Origin: Candidatus Kryptonium sp.
GTDB lineage: Bacteria > Bacteroidota > Ignavibacteria > Kryptoniales > Kryptoniaceae
Assembly (NCBI GenBank): GCA_025060635.1
Contig: JANXBN010000005.1
Location: forward strand, 62,001 to 126,000
Direction of reading: 5' to 3'
DNA: 64,000 nt
The stretch's first letter is position 1. Each line of letters opens with the position of its first letter. The position numbers and the translations under genes were made by a program. A model generated the notes under the pieces. The model saw only the letters and a program-made list of their open reading frames with translations, made no database searches and was not told the DNA's origin. Shown here in pieces: positions 1-10,544 of the stretch.

Positions 1-1220
1 ACCGAATCAATTAAGTTCCCATATTGATCATAAATTCGCACAGCGTCTTCATCATTATTGAATGCAGGAAGGGAAATCACTAAAATTTTGTTTGCTCTAT
101 CCCTAAGCCATGGATAAATTGAGGTGATCGTATCTCTTGATGATAAAACAACATAATCGTTCGGGTTTAAGATAAAGTCAATGTTTATCGTTCGTAAGGT
201 TTGAGAATCCCCAATTCTCCAGTTTTTCAAGTTTATTGATGTCCCAGTTCTGTTGTAAAGCTCTATCCACTCCGATTCTGGTGAAATCGGAGCATACATT
301 ATCTCGTTAATTACGATGGAATTGAAGGAAAGAGGAGGTGGAAGTATTGATATGGATTTTCTCACGGAATTATTCGTAGTATCTTCGTCTGGACTGAAAA
401 CAACTTTTAAGAGTGATTGATAATCTCCAGAAATTAAGCCGGAAATGTTAATTTCAAAAGAAGTTGAATCAGTTGATTCAATATGTTGTGAAATCGTAGT
501 TTCACCAACTTTTTCATCTTCGTTAAAAATGGAGTTTTTGTTCAAATCCACATAGAACTCTACTTTTAAATTTTCAGCTGTTCTTATCCCGATGTTATAA
601 ACAGTCGCTTTGACTTTAAAAGGTTGACCTTGGAGAACTTGAGAAGGTTCAATTGTAAATGTCCTCACGGCGACATCGTTATATTTAGCCATTATGCTGT
701 TTTTCCGTCCAGGCGTCCCTCTTTTTGGATCAACGGAAGTTCCCCAAGTTGATCTTAAATTTGAGTTTCCGTTTGGATAAATTCGCTCTATTGAATATCC
801 ACTGACGACCCAAGTTCTTTTGTAATAAACACTGTCAACAATGTCATCGGTTGAATCAAAAATCACCACCGCATCGGAATCGTTTCTGAATAAAAAAGTC
901 GGCATTCTGGAAACTATGAAAACCTTGGAAGGTATGCTGTGGAAATAAAAAATAGTGTCGCTTCTTGTTATAACTGCATAGCTATCTGGTTGAAGGATGT
1001 AATCAGTTGATGTGATTGTGTATTTTGTGGATGTATTTCTATTTGATATTTTCCAGTTTTTTAAATTGATCGGCTCGCTTGAGAAATTCAAAATCTCTAT
1101 CCATTCCGGTTCTCCGCCTTGAGGGGCATTCATTATTTCGTTTATTACAACACCTTGTGAAAAAGATTTCACCACAAGCGAAAATAACAAGCAAAGGTAT
1201 ATATTAAGAAATTTGCTCAC
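1..1220 (-). CDS. Secreted lamin-tail-domain protein (C terminus beyond window)
   Basis: The reading frame is open from a GTG at 1220 to the left edge of the window, about 406 codons, so the C terminus is missing. The N terminus looks like a signal peptide (MSKFLNIYLCLLF followed by VKSFSQG). Next comes a lamin-tail (LTD) domain with the typical VVINEIMNAP and EPEWIEILN strings, then a CARDB-like beta-sandwich region, then a second LTD domain (IVINEIMYAP, ESEWIELYN). Secreted LTD proteins of this group are usually surface or extracellular proteins of unknown role, often with a type IX sorting tail; here the tail cannot be seen. The start overlaps the upstream CPBP gene by 17 bp, which suggests co-transcription. 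Start choice is tentative because no clear Shine-Dalgarno sequence is present. Confidence 0.75.
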   Translation of the reverse strand, partial: MSKFLNIYLCLLFSLVVKSFSQGVVINEIMNAPQGGEPEWIEILNFSSEPINLKNWKISNRNTSTKYTITSTDYILQPDSYAVITRSDTIFYFHSIPSKVFIVSRMPTFLFRNDSDAVVIFDSTDDIVDSVYYKRTWVVSGYSIERIYPNGNSNLRSTWGTSVDPKRGTPGRKNSIMAKYNDVAVRTFTIEPSQVLQGQPFKVKATVYNIGIRTAENLKVEFYVDLNKNSIFNEDEKVGETTISQHIESTDSTSFEINISGLISGDYQSLLKVVFSPDEDTTNNSVRKSISILPPPLSFNSIVINEIMYAPISPESEWIELYNRTGTSINLKNWRIGDSQTLRTINIDFILNPNDYVVLSSRDTITSIYPWLRDRANKILVISLPAFNNDEDAVRIYDQYGNLIDS

Positions 1221-2046
1221 TGCTTAAACGAGGATTTTTTATAATGAATACAGTTGAAATGACAAGCACCAAGCTCGTAAGTAAACTTCCCTCTGGACCG
1301 AAATCTCCACCAGATATCAAATTTTCAGCCGCTATTTCAACATCAAAAATCGGCTCTATCAAAGTTGTTCCACTTACCGGGAGAGAGTAAAGATAACCTT
1401 GAAAGAAGTTCCAGGAAAAGTGAAGTGAAATTGGAAGCCATAGGGAACGAGTTTTGATATATGATACCGAAAGCCATATGCCAGCAAGAAAGATATTTAA
1501 GCCTGCAATTACATTGATATTTGGATTTTGAAAATGTGCCAATGAGAAAACAAATGAAAAAATTAGTGTGGCAATAGTTGGATTAGTTCCATCAATTAAC
1601 CTCTGAAAAGGATAGCCACGAAACAACATCTCCTCTGCAAACGCAACGAGCGTAAAAAATAATATCGCTTCAAAAATCTGCGGTATTATACGATTCGGCG
1701 CAAGATCAAATCTATAATAACCAAGAATTATGTTCGGGAGGACTACAACTGTTATCATCAGAAAACCTAAAATCAAACCGAGCACAATTTCGTAAGTGGT
1801 TCCAGATTTAAATTTTAAACCTATGTTAAGCAAACTTTCCTTTTCCAAAGACCTCATCATTATAAAACTGGAGATTATCACTGAAACCAGCACAATGATT
1901 TCGCTAATTATGAAATCGTAAATTGGGAAAAATAAGCTGAAGATTGAACTTACTACTGCGATGGAGATGGCGAAAGTTATTATGAAAAGCAAAATTTTCC
2001 AGCCGTTGCGCAGTTTATTTTGTTCATTTACAAAAATTGAGGACAT
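1204..2046 (-). CDS. CPBP family intramembrane metalloprotease
   Basis: A 280-residue, strongly hydrophobic protein with several predicted membrane segments. It carries the three hallmark motifs of the CPBP (CAAX protease and bacteriocin-processing, formerly Abi) family: EEMLFRG (Glu138, Glu139, Arg143), a buried His171 in SLAHFQN, and His209/Asn213 in HFSWNF. In eukaryotic and archaeal relatives these residues form the membrane-embedded active site; the bacterial substrates are mostly unknown. It lies one base downstream of purD in the same orientation and overlaps the lamin-tail gene, so it is probably part of one minus-strand transcript. Family assignment is firm, substrate unknown. Confidence 0.88.
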   Translation of the reverse strand: MSSIFVNEQNKLRNGWKILLFIITFAISIAVVSSIFSLFFPIYDFIISEIIVLVSVIISSFIMMRSLEKESLLNIGLKFKSGTTYEIVLGLILGFLMITVVVLPNIILGYYRFDLAPNRIIPQIFEAILFFTLVAFAEEMLFRGYPFQRLIDGTNPTIATLIFSFVFSLAHFQNPNINVIAGLNIFLAGIWLSVSYIKTRSLWLPISLHFSWNFFQGYLYSLPVSGTTLIEPIFDVEIAAENLISGGDFGPEGSLLTSLVLVISTVFIIKNPRLSSEQIS

Positions 2047-2047
2047 C

Positions 2048-3349
2048 TTATCCTCTCTTTGTTTTTAAGAATTCAACTGCCTTTTTGCCTATGTCGGTTC
2101 TATAGTGCATTCCCTCAAACTTTATCTTTTCAACTGCTGAATAAGCTTTTTTAATTGTGTTTTCAAAATCATTTTCTGCTCCGATTGCGGTGATTCCTAT
2201 AACGCGTCCGCCTGAAGTTACGATTTTACCATTGATTTTTTTCGTTCCAGCATGAAATAAAATGACATCGTTAATTTTTTTCGCCTCGTCAAGCCCTTTT
2301 ATTTCTTTACCGATTTCGTAGTTATCAGGATAGCCTGCTGATGCAATTATAACGCATACGGCTGTTGCATTTTTAATAGTGTAATTAAAAGTTTTTATCC
2401 TACCATCTATTGCTCTAAAAAACATCTCAATTATGTCTCCTTCTAATAAAGGCAACACAACTTGTGTCTCTGGATCACCAAAACGGCAGTTAAATTCAAG
2501 AACCTTTGGGCCATCTTCTGTTAGCATTAAACCACAATATAGGCATCCTTTGTATTCTCTACCTTCATTTTTTAAACCTTGAATTGTTGGTTTGATGATA
2601 TCGTTCTTTACTCTTTCAAGTATTTCTGCGTTTACGATCGGAGTTGGAGCGTATGAACCCATTCCTCCGGTGTTTTTACCTTTGTCGCCATCAAGAGCTC
2701 GCTTATAATCTTGCGCTGGGGCAAGTATGATGAAATCTTCACCATCTGTTATAGCAAAGACAGATGCTTCCTCACCATTTAAAAACTCTTCAATCACAAT
2801 TTTTTCTCCAGCAGAGCCAAAAATTTTATTTTTAAAGTATAAATCAATCGTACTTATTGCGTCTTGAATTGTTTCGCATATCGTTACACCTTTTCCACCT
2901 GCAAGGCCGTCTGCTTTTATTACGATAGGTAGATTTAAACTTTGGACAAATTTTTTCGCTTTCTCGCTTTCTTCGGATGTAAAGGTTTCATAATTCGCTG
3001 TCGGTATGCCGTATTTTTTCATGAAATTTTTCGCGAAAACTTTACTGCTCTCAATTTCAGCAGGTAGTTTCCGTGGTCCAAAAATTTTTAATCCGCGTGA
3101 TTCAAAAAGATCAACGATCCCAAGAGAAAGTGGCAATTCAGGTCCTACAACGGTAAGGTCAATTTTTTGATCAATTGCAAAATTTAAAAGCGAGTTTAGA
3201 TCTTCAGGTTTGATCTGCACAGTTTGAGCAATTTCAGAAATTCCCGCATTTCCGGGAGCACAATAAATTTTCTCAACTTTTTCCGATTGTGCGATTTTCC
3301 AAACCAGCGCATGCTCCCGTCCCCCTGAACCTACAACGAGAATTTTCAT
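2048..3349 (-). CDS. purD: Phosphoribosylamine-glycine ligase
   Basis: A 433-residue protein of normal GARS length. It catalyses ATP-dependent joining of glycine to 5-phosphoribosylamine, the second step of de novo purine synthesis. The N-terminal domain starts MKILVVGSGGREHALVWK, the classic GARS nucleotide-binding start; VVGPELPL follows. The ATP-grasp core includes IKADGLAGGKGV and the late metal-binding segment LEFNCRFGDPETQ. The C-terminal domain contains SAGYPDNYEIGKEI. It is closely followed by the CPBP gene. guaB, another purine gene, lies upstream in the same direction, separated by a peptidase and a glycosyltransferase. Confidence 0.96.
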   Translation of the reverse strand: MKILVVGSGGREHALVWKIAQSEKVEKIYCAPGNAGISEIAQTVQIKPEDLNSLLNFAIDQKIDLTVVGPELPLSLGIVDLFESRGLKIFGPRKLPAEIESSKVFAKNFMKKYGIPTANYETFTSEESEKAKKFVQSLNLPIVIKADGLAGGKGVTICETIQDAISTIDLYFKNKIFGSAGEKIVIEEFLNGEEASVFAITDGEDFIILAPAQDYKRALDGDKGKNTGGMGSYAPTPIVNAEILERVKNDIIKPTIQGLKNEGREYKGCLYCGLMLTEDGPKVLEFNCRFGDPETQVVLPLLEGDIIEMFFRAIDGRIKTFNYTIKNATAVCVIIASAGYPDNYEIGKEIKGLDEAKKINDVILFHAGTKKINGKIVTSGGRVIGITAIGAENDFENTIKKAYSAVEKIKFEGMHYRTDIGKKAVEFLKTKRG

Positions 3350-3367
3350 CGTTTGTATCTCTTTGTT

Positions 3368-4594
3368 TTAATCAGCTGTGAACATTTCAAGTTCACGAAC
3401 GAGATTTATTATGACCTTTTTAATATCGTAATTTTCTGGATATATCTTCGGAGTAGGTATTCTGTGGTTAATGAAAGATTCAAAGGCTTTAGCAAATGCG
3501 GTTGTAATTGATGAAAAATCACTTGCGTCGGCTATAAGCGAGTTTTTGTAATCGCCAATTATGTATCTGAAATTATTCTGTCCATTTATTATTGCGATAT
3601 ACGGCTTTCCCGTTGCTAAGTAATCATAAGGGACATTTGAGATATCAAACTCGTCCAGGTAGATAAGAAAATCGGAGGAGAGAAGAATTTTTATGTAATT
3701 TTCCCGTTGTAAGTTCAAGTAAATTTTAACATTTTCCTTCAGTTGAAGTCGGTTAATCAAGTTGAGAATTTCATTTGATGGGACGCCGATTAAATTAAGC
3801 AAAAGCAATTTTTTAAAAAGCGGTTCTTTACGCGAGAGGTGAAATAATGCGTTTAGAATTAATTTGAGTTTTTTCGCAGTGATTTTTCCATAAGATAAAG
3901 TTAAGGTGAATTTTTCGTCTTCCGTTGGGCGTAGGTTTTCAAACTCTGAAAAATCTACACCAGTTGGAATTATTTTAACGGAGTTATAGTCAAGAAAAAG
4001 ATAATTTTGAAGAAGTTGATCTTTGATCTTTCTGTTGTCAACCGTGACCGATGATGCGGTTCTTAACAATTTTCTTTCTAATGAAGTAAGTGATTTCTTT
4101 TGAAATGGATTTGAGGAATAGTCAATTATAAGCGGGATCTTGAATTTTTTGGATAAGTGAGCCCCGACTTGAGCTGTTGAAAATGGGGGGTAGAAAGCAA
4201 TGATCGCATTGTATCGCTGAGATTTTAAAATTTTCTCACCGAATTTGATCGCTTTTAACTTCCAAACTTCTTCAGGTTCACTAATGCCGAAAATTTTAGC
4301 GATGTAATATAAAACTCGCGGTATCAACGGTTTTTTTAGTTCTGGAAAATTTAAAGATGCAATTGTTGAGATTGGTTTTATAAGATTTACTGTATATGTT
4401 TTTGTATTGCTTTCCTTCAAATCTTCGGAGAGAGTGAAATCTTTAAGCACTGGAAATATGGAATGGTTAAGCGTCAAAATTGACGAGTGCCAATTATACT
4501 CTACAAGGTGCTTCGCAAAGTTGAAAACTCTTAAGCTTGGCCCGTAAATGACTGGCGGGAAGTAATAAGTTATCATCAGAACCCTTCTTGGCAT
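3368..4594 (-). CDS. Glycosyltransferase, GT4-like
   Basis: A 408-residue soluble protein with the two-lobed GT-B layout. The start, MPRRVLMITYYFPPVIYGPS, is the usual glycine-containing nucleotide-sugar glycosyltransferase opening; a helix-strand Rossmann-like C lobe with IPTGVDFSEFENL matches GT4 proteins. The usual C-terminal EPFG..EAMA signature is degenerate (DFLIYLDEFDISN, then DYLATGKPYIAI), so the sugar donor cannot be guessed. Its ATG shares one base with the TGA of the upstream M24 peptidase (TGATG), indicating translational coupling. No polysaccharide cluster surrounds it. Confidence 0.72.
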   Translation of the reverse strand: MPRRVLMITYYFPPVIYGPSLRVFNFAKHLVEYNWHSSILTLNHSIFPVLKDFTLSEDLKESNTKTYTVNLIKPISTIASLNFPELKKPLIPRVLYYIAKIFGISEPEEVWKLKAIKFGEKILKSQRYNAIIAFYPPFSTAQVGAHLSKKFKIPLIIDYSSNPFQKKSLTSLERKLLRTASSVTVDNRKIKDQLLQNYLFLDYNSVKIIPTGVDFSEFENLRPTEDEKFTLTLSYGKITAKKLKLILNALFHLSRKEPLFKKLLLLNLIGVPSNEILNLINRLQLKENVKIYLNLQRENYIKILLSSDFLIYLDEFDISNVPYDYLATGKPYIAIINGQNNFRYIIGDYKNSLIADASDFSSITTAFAKAFESFINHRIPTPKIYPENYDIKKVIINLVRELEMFTAD

Positions 4595-5670
4595 CAGATT
4601 TCAATTAAATTTTTTGGCAATGAGGTTAAAATTGACGCATTTGAATTTATCAGGATATCATCTTCAATTCTAACGCCACCGAATCCTGGAATGTAAATTC
4701 CTGGTTCAATTGTTATAACATTTCCATTTTGCAGAATATAATCACTTTTTGGTGCTATCCTCGGAAGCGTGTGTGTTTCTGTTCCGATCCCGTGTCCAAG
4801 CGAATGTCCGAAAAATTTACCATAGCCTTTTTGCTTGATGTAATTTCTTGCGATGGAATCAAGCTCACTTGCCTTAAGACCACTTCTTGCATTTTCAATT
4901 GCTTTGGTTTGAGCATCAAGCACTATTTGGTAAATTTTTCTTGCTTCGGCCGAAGGTTTTCCGATAGATATTGTTCGTGTTATATCTGAATGATAACCGT
5001 TGTAAACACATCCAAAGTCAATTACGACAAGTTCCCCCTTTTTAAGTTTTTTATCAGTGGCAACTCCGTGGGGTAGTGCACTTCTCCAACCGCTTGCAAC
5101 AATTATGTCAAAAGCATCTTTCTCTGCTCCGTATTTTCTATGAAGATATGTTATTTCAGAAGCAATGTCAATTTCAGATATTCCAGGTTTGATGATTTTT
5201 AAAATTTCTTGAAAAACTTTTTCGCTTATTTTAATTGCAGATTTTATGTTTTCAATTTCGTCATCGGTTTTGATTGCGGAAATTTCTTCAATGAAATTTT
5301 TCGTCGGGACGAATTTTAGATTTTTAAACTTATTCTTCAACTCCTGGACGAACGAGAAAGACGCGCGATGTGCTTCAAATCCAACTTTTTTAACTTTGCC
5401 GAAAATGTTTTCTTCATAAATCAAGTCAATTGAAGTTTTCCCAATTGCTATAAATCTTTTAAAACCTTTTACTTGCTGTTTTGATTGTTCTTCATATCTA
5501 AAGTCAGTTATGAAAAACGCATCTGTTTTTGTTATGACGCAGAGCGCTGAGGAACCGGAAAATCCTGTTAGATATCTTATATTAGGAAGGTGAGTTATTA
5601 GAACAGCGTCAATTTTAAGTTCATCAAGTTTTCGTCTAACTTTTTCAAGTTTGATTTTCGTTTGGGACAT
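4594..5670 (-). CDS. M24 family Xaa-Pro aminopeptidase
   Basis: A 358-residue cytoplasmic metallopeptidase expected to remove N-terminal residues preceding proline. The N-terminal creatinase-like domain contains IRYLTGFSGSSAL. The C-terminal pita-bread domain has all five metal ligands: Asp218 (VVIDFGCVY), Asp229 (HSDITRT), His293 (GHSLGHGIG), Glu322 (ITIEPGIY) and Glu336 (GVRIEDD). Length and order match bacterial PepP/PepQ-type enzymes of the short class. It sits five bases downstream of guaB and overlaps the glycosyltransferase start by one base. Whether it prefers dipeptides (PepQ) or longer peptides (PepP) cannot be told from sequence alone. Confidence 0.9.
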   Translation of the reverse strand: MSQTKIKLEKVRRKLDELKIDAVLITHLPNIRYLTGFSGSSALCVITKTDAFFITDFRYEEQSKQQVKGFKRFIAIGKTSIDLIYEENIFGKVKKVGFEAHRASFSFVQELKNKFKNLKFVPTKNFIEEISAIKTDDEIENIKSAIKISEKVFQEILKIIKPGISEIDIASEITYLHRKYGAEKDAFDIIVASGWRSALPHGVATDKKLKKGELVVIDFGCVYNGYHSDITRTISIGKPSAEARKIYQIVLDAQTKAIENARSGLKASELDSIARNYIKQKGYGKFFGHSLGHGIGTETHTLPRIAPKSDYILQNGNVITIEPGIYIPGFGGVRIEDDILINSNASILTSLPKNLIEI

Positions 5671-5675
5671 CTCAC

Positions 5676-7357
<1,682 letters not shown>

Positions 7358-7385
7358 ATATTTTTACAGAGCTGAAAAATAAGTT

Positions 7386-7514
7386 TTAAGTTTCTTGTGC
7401 TTGCTCTTGTTGTTTCATTTGAGCAAGCATTTCTCTGAGTTTGCGCATTTTTTCTTTTCTTTTTTTCTCTTTCTTTCGGTGCTTCTTCAGCACTTGCCTT
7501 TTTTTCTTATTCAC
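7386..7514 (-). CDS. Very basic 42-residue protein downstream of rpsU
   Basis: A GTG-started frame encodes a protein rich in Lys and Arg (MNKKKRQVLKKHRKKEKK at the start) with a short amphipathic C-terminal helix (LREMLAQMKQQEQ). It lies 25 bases after the rpsU stop on the same strand. Composition and size resemble small ribosome-associated proteins such as the AURKAIP1/COX24-like or bS22 group, but I cannot assign it to one. The start is uncertain: no ATG or good Shine-Dalgarno is available upstream, though Met23 is an internal ATG. The alternative is a fortuitous purine-rich frame. Confidence 0.5.
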   Translation of the reverse strand: MNKKKRQVLKKHRKKEKKRKEKMRKLREMLAQMKQQEQAQET

Positions 7515-7539
7515 AAGCAGAGAAAGAGTTTGTTTTAAA

Positions 7540-7734
7540 TTACATCTGTTCCATCATTATGCGTTGGTTTCTGCGGATCGCTTTTGCTCTTTTCATTTTC
7601 TTTTTCACGGATGGTGGAGTGTAAAAAGTTCTTCGCTTATATTCGCGCAGGATTCCTGCCTGCTCATATTTTTTCTTGAACCTTTTTAATGCCTTGTCAA
7701 GTGATTCTCCTTCTTGAACTATTATGCCTACCAA
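7540..7734 (-). CDS. rpsU: 30S ribosomal protein S21
   Basis: Encodes a 64-residue S21: VGIIVQEGESLDKALKRF followed by FKKKYEQAGILREYKRR and a basic tail. S21 helps the small subunit recognise the Shine-Dalgarno sequence during initiation. The start is a TTG at 7734, fixed by a good Shine-Dalgarno GAGGTG at 7746-7741, six bases upstream; longer in-frame extensions would run through the preceding gap and are not S21-like. It follows the zinc-ribbon gene by 19 bases and is followed by a tiny basic ORF. Confidence 0.93.
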   Translation of the reverse strand: MVGIIVQEGESLDKALKRFKKKYEQAGILREYKRRTFYTPPSVKKKMKRAKAIRRNQRIMMEQM

Positions 7735-7753
7735 TTTTATCACCTCGCTTTTT

Positions 7754-8119
7754 TTATTGTTTAAAGTTTTCAACAAGTTTTTTTTGACCAATTTTTTCAA
7801 ACTCAACAACGATTATGCTGTAGCCACTTGAGGATACTTCTTTCTTCTTGACTCTTCCGTAGTCCTGCCATTCTGTGTGGTAAATTAATTCTCCAACTTC
7901 ATATGTTTCCTCTGCTGAATAAATTCTGTAATTTTCCTGCGAAGTTTCATTTTGTTGTAGGTTTAGCTCTTCTGTGGAAACGAGGACAACATGTTTACAT
8001 TTTTGACAAACATACCAAAGCTTGCTATCCGGTTCAGCTTCAAAGTTCCCTCTGAACTTGAACTTTTGCTTGCCTCCACAATACTCGCAAAATCGCGATA
8101 TTTGCCTTGGAATCTTCAT
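7754..8119 (-). CDS. Zinc-ribbon protein with UvrD-C-terminal/Tudor-like domain
   Basis: A 121-residue protein with two visible parts. Residues 11-43 form a zinc ribbon (CEYCGG and CQKC, two CxxC knuckles about 23 residues apart). Residues about 73-118 ([18 protein letters not shown], then [13 protein letters not shown]) resemble the small Tudor-like barrel found at the C terminus of UvrD/PcrA helicases and in CarD-type RNA polymerase-binding proteins. That similarity is by eye. It immediately precedes rpsU in the same direction, so a role in transcription or translation is suggested by context but not shown. Confidence 0.7.
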   Translation of the reverse strand: MKIPRQISRFCEYCGGKQKFKFRGNFEAEPDSKLWYVCQKCKHVVLVSTEELNLQQNETSQENYRIYSAEETYEVGELIYHTEWQDYGRVKKKEVSSSGYSIIVVEFEKIGQKKLVENFKQ

Positions 8120-8285
8120 TGCGAAAAATTTAATGATTTATTGTATCGTTAAAAATATAAAAAAAAATTGCAAATATATCAAGCGATTTTTGGGGCAGTG
8201 AGAAAACAAAATTAAGATGGGGGTTCCCTTTCGTTCAAGCGAATGCTTATAAGTAAAATACGGGTGTAGATAAATGAGCACTGGT

Positions 8286-8858
8286 TTAAACTTTTTTCTG
8301 AGTCACTCTTTCAACATATTTCATTGTTTCAACATCAACTCTTACAATTTCACCTTCTTTGATAAATTGTGGGACGAGGATTTCCATGCCGTTTTCAAGC
8401 GTTGCGCTTTTCATTGTGTTATCTTGTGCTTCTTTAACGCCAGATCCTGTTAGGATAACTTTAAGGTCAACCGTTTTTGGAGATCTAACGCTAACGGGCT
8501 GTTCACCGAGAAATTCAACATCTACTTTTGTTCCTTCTTTTAGAAATTTTGCGAAGTTCCCCAATGATTCTTTCGGCACTCCGACTTGTTCATAAGTTTG
8601 CGGATCCATAAAGTAATACAAATCTCCATCGTTGTAAATATACTCCATTGGTTTTCTTATAAGTTCAACATCTTCAATTTTTTCATCTGTTCTAAATCTT
8701 CTTTCCGTATAATGTCCAGTTGAAAGGTTCAAAAGTCGTGCTGATACGAAACCTTGCATTTGTCCGCTTCCAGCGTGGACCTTTGCCTCAATGACTTTGT
8801 AAATCGTTCCCTCAATTCTAATTGCCATACCTTCCCTTAATTCAGTTGCGATTACCAT
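8286..8858 (-). CDS. efp: Translation elongation factor P (divergent tip loop)
   Basis: A 190-residue three-domain EF-P, which relieves ribosome stalling at polyproline stretches. The KOW-like N domain, the middle OB domain (YIYNDGDLYYFMDPQTYEQ) and the C-terminal OB domain (GEIVRVDVETMKYVERV) are all present. The E. coli loop KPGKGQ, whose central lysine is beta-lysylated, aligns here with HAGSGQ, so the tip residue is Ser31 rather than Lys or Arg; the loop also seems one residue longer. The start is fixed by a strong AGGAGG seven bases upstream. The gene is divergent from aroC. Confidence 0.93.
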   Translation of the reverse strand: MVIATELREGMAIRIEGTIYKVIEAKVHAGSGQMQGFVSARLLNLSTGHYTERRFRTDEKIEDVELIRKPMEYIYNDGDLYYFMDPQTYEQVGVPKESLGNFAKFLKEGTKVDVEFLGEQPVSVRSPKTVDLKVILTGSGVKEAQDNTMKSATLENGMEILVPQFIKEGEIVRVDVETMKYVERVTQKKV

Positions 8859-8975
8859 AGCTTTACCTCCTGTTATTTTTGGCGGAGTTTCCTTTTTAAA
8901 AATATAGTTTTGGTTGAGTTTATTTGCAAATAGAAATCCGCTTGTTTAATTTTTTCAAAAAAATTTTTCTTAACG

Positions 8976-10163
8976 ATGATAAGAATTTTAACAGCTGGCG
9001 AATCGCACGGTCAAGCACTTATTGGAATTGTTGAAGGCATCCCAGCTGGACTTGAGATAAATGCTGACTATATAAACTTTCATCTAAAAAGAAGACAAAT
9101 GGGCTATGGGCGCGGGGGAAGAATGAGAATTGAGAATGACAAAGTTGAAATTATCTCTGGCGTAAGGTATGGGAAAACAATCGGAAGCCCAATAGCATTG
9201 ATGATAAAAAATCGTGATTGGGAAAATTGGAAAGAGAAGATGTCAATAGAGAAAGCTAGCGATGATGTTGAAAAGATAACAATTCCTCGTCCTGGTCACG
9301 CTGACTTTGCAGGATATTTTAAATATGGTTTTGACGATATAAGAAATGTAATTGAAAGGGCGAGCGCAAGGGAGACAGCTATAAGGGTGGCGTGTTGCTC
9401 AATCGCAAGAAAATTGCTTGAAGAACTTGGAATTTTCATCGGAAGCCATGTTATTCAGATAGGATATGCTGGATTTGATGATAGAAATAAACTTGAGAAA
9501 CGAGTTCTTAAAATAATTCGCAAATCCAAAGGTGCTTTTGAATTGAGTTTATTAGCTGATAAATCTGAAGTGAGATGTATTGATAAGGTTGTTGGGGAAA
9601 AGATGGTAAATGTTATAAGAGAGGCGATGAAAAATGGTGATACAGTTGGTGGAATTTTTGAAGTTTTCATTACAGGCTTACCAGTTGGGCTTGGAAGTTA
9701 TGTTCAATGGGATAGAAAGATTGATGGGCTATTGGCGCAGGCAATTATGTCAATCCAAGCTGTTAAAGGTGTTGAGATAGGACCGGCGTTTGAGAATGCG
9801 ACAAAATTTGGCTCGGAGGTGCATGATGAAATTTTTGTAAAAGATGGAGTAATTTATCGTAAAACAAACCGTGCTGGCGGAATAGAAGGTGGGATGACAA
9901 ACGGTCAACCAATAGTTTTAAGAGTTGCGATGAAGCCAATCTCAACAGTTATTAAAGGATTGATGAGTGTTGATTTAAAGTCGCTAAAACAAACGAAGTC
10001 AAGATATGAGCGTTCCGATTTTTGCGCAGTTCCATCTGCAAGTGTAATAGCCGAATCCGTAGTTGCTCCAATTATTGCAAACGCTGTCCTTGAAAAATTT
10101 GGAGGGGATAGCATTCGTGAGCTGAAGAAGAATTACAAGAACGCTGTTTTTATCGTTTGGTAA
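8976..10163 (+). CDS. aroC: Chorismate synthase
   Basis: A 395-residue enzyme that converts 5-enolpyruvylshikimate-3-phosphate to chorismate using reduced FMN, the last common step of aromatic amino acid synthesis. Conserved strings include TAGESHGQALIGIVEGIPAG at the start, RRQMGYGRGGRM, RPGHADFAG, RASARETA and GGIEGGMTNGQPIV. Length is normal. It is transcribed away from efp; the gap of 117 bases presumably holds both promoters. The microcompartment genes follow 87 bases downstream on the same strand, but no functional link is apparent. Confidence 0.96.
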   Translation: MIRILTAGESHGQALIGIVEGIPAGLEINADYINFHLKRRQMGYGRGGRMRIENDKVEIISGVRYGKTIGSPIALMIKNRDWENWKEKMSIEKASDDVEKITIPRPGHADFAGYFKYGFDDIRNVIERASARETAIRVACCSIARKLLEELGIFIGSHVIQIGYAGFDDRNKLEKRVLKIIRKSKGAFELSLLADKSEVRCIDKVVGEKMVNVIREAMKNGDTVGGIFEVFITGLPVGLGSYVQWDRKIDGLLAQAIMSIQAVKGVEIGPAFENATKFGSEVHDEIFVKDGVIYRKTNRAGGIEGGMTNGQPIVLRVAMKPISTVIKGLMSVDLKSLKQTKSRYERSDFCAVPSASVIAESVVAPIIANAVLEKFGGDSIRELKKNYKNAVFIVW

Positions 10164-10250
10164 TTTATGGTTAATTTGATTTGATAATTTTGAAACAACT
10201 GATTATATTTTTTCAGATGCCAAACAAAAACAAATTAAGGAAATCCTCAT

Positions 10251-10544
10251 ATGGCAGAAACGCTTGATGCACTTGGAATGATTGAAACAAAAGGACTTGT
10301 CGGAGCAATTGAAGCAGCTGACGCAATGTGTAAAGCTGCTAAAGTAACTTTAATTGGAAAGGAAGTTATCGGCGGTGGCTATGTCACAGTTATGGTTCGT
10401 GGTGATGTCGGCGCTGTGAAGGCAGCGGTTGACGCAGGTGCAGCAGCTGCTCAAAGAGTTGGAGAACTTGTCTCAGTCCATGTCATACCAAGACCTCATG
10501 CTGATGTTGAACTTATTTTACCGAAGCGACCCGAGGGAAAGTAA
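10251..10544 (+). CDS. Bacterial microcompartment shell protein (BMC-H)
   Basis: A 97-residue single BMC-domain protein that should form cyclic hexamers tiling a protein shell. Motifs: [19 protein letters not shown] at the N terminus, the pore-loop strand [20 protein letters not shown], and [20 protein letters not shown] near the C terminus. Length and motifs match EutM/PduA/CcmK-like hexamers. A second BMC gene begins 23 bases downstream; the two share an identical 74-bp tract. No pentamer (BMC-P), trimer (BMC-T), signature enzyme or encapsulation partner lies nearby, so the cargo is unknown. Confidence 0.95.
   Translation: MAETLDALGMIETKGLVGAIEAADAMCKAAKVTLIGKEVIGGGYVTVMVRGDVGAVKAAVDAGAAAAQRVGELVSVHVIPRPHADVELILPKRPEGK

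Noticed and set aside
10164-10250. Riboswitch or sigma-54 promoter before the microcompartment genes
   Set aside because: The 87-base gap after aroC shows neither a GG-N10-GC element nor conserved aptamer features.
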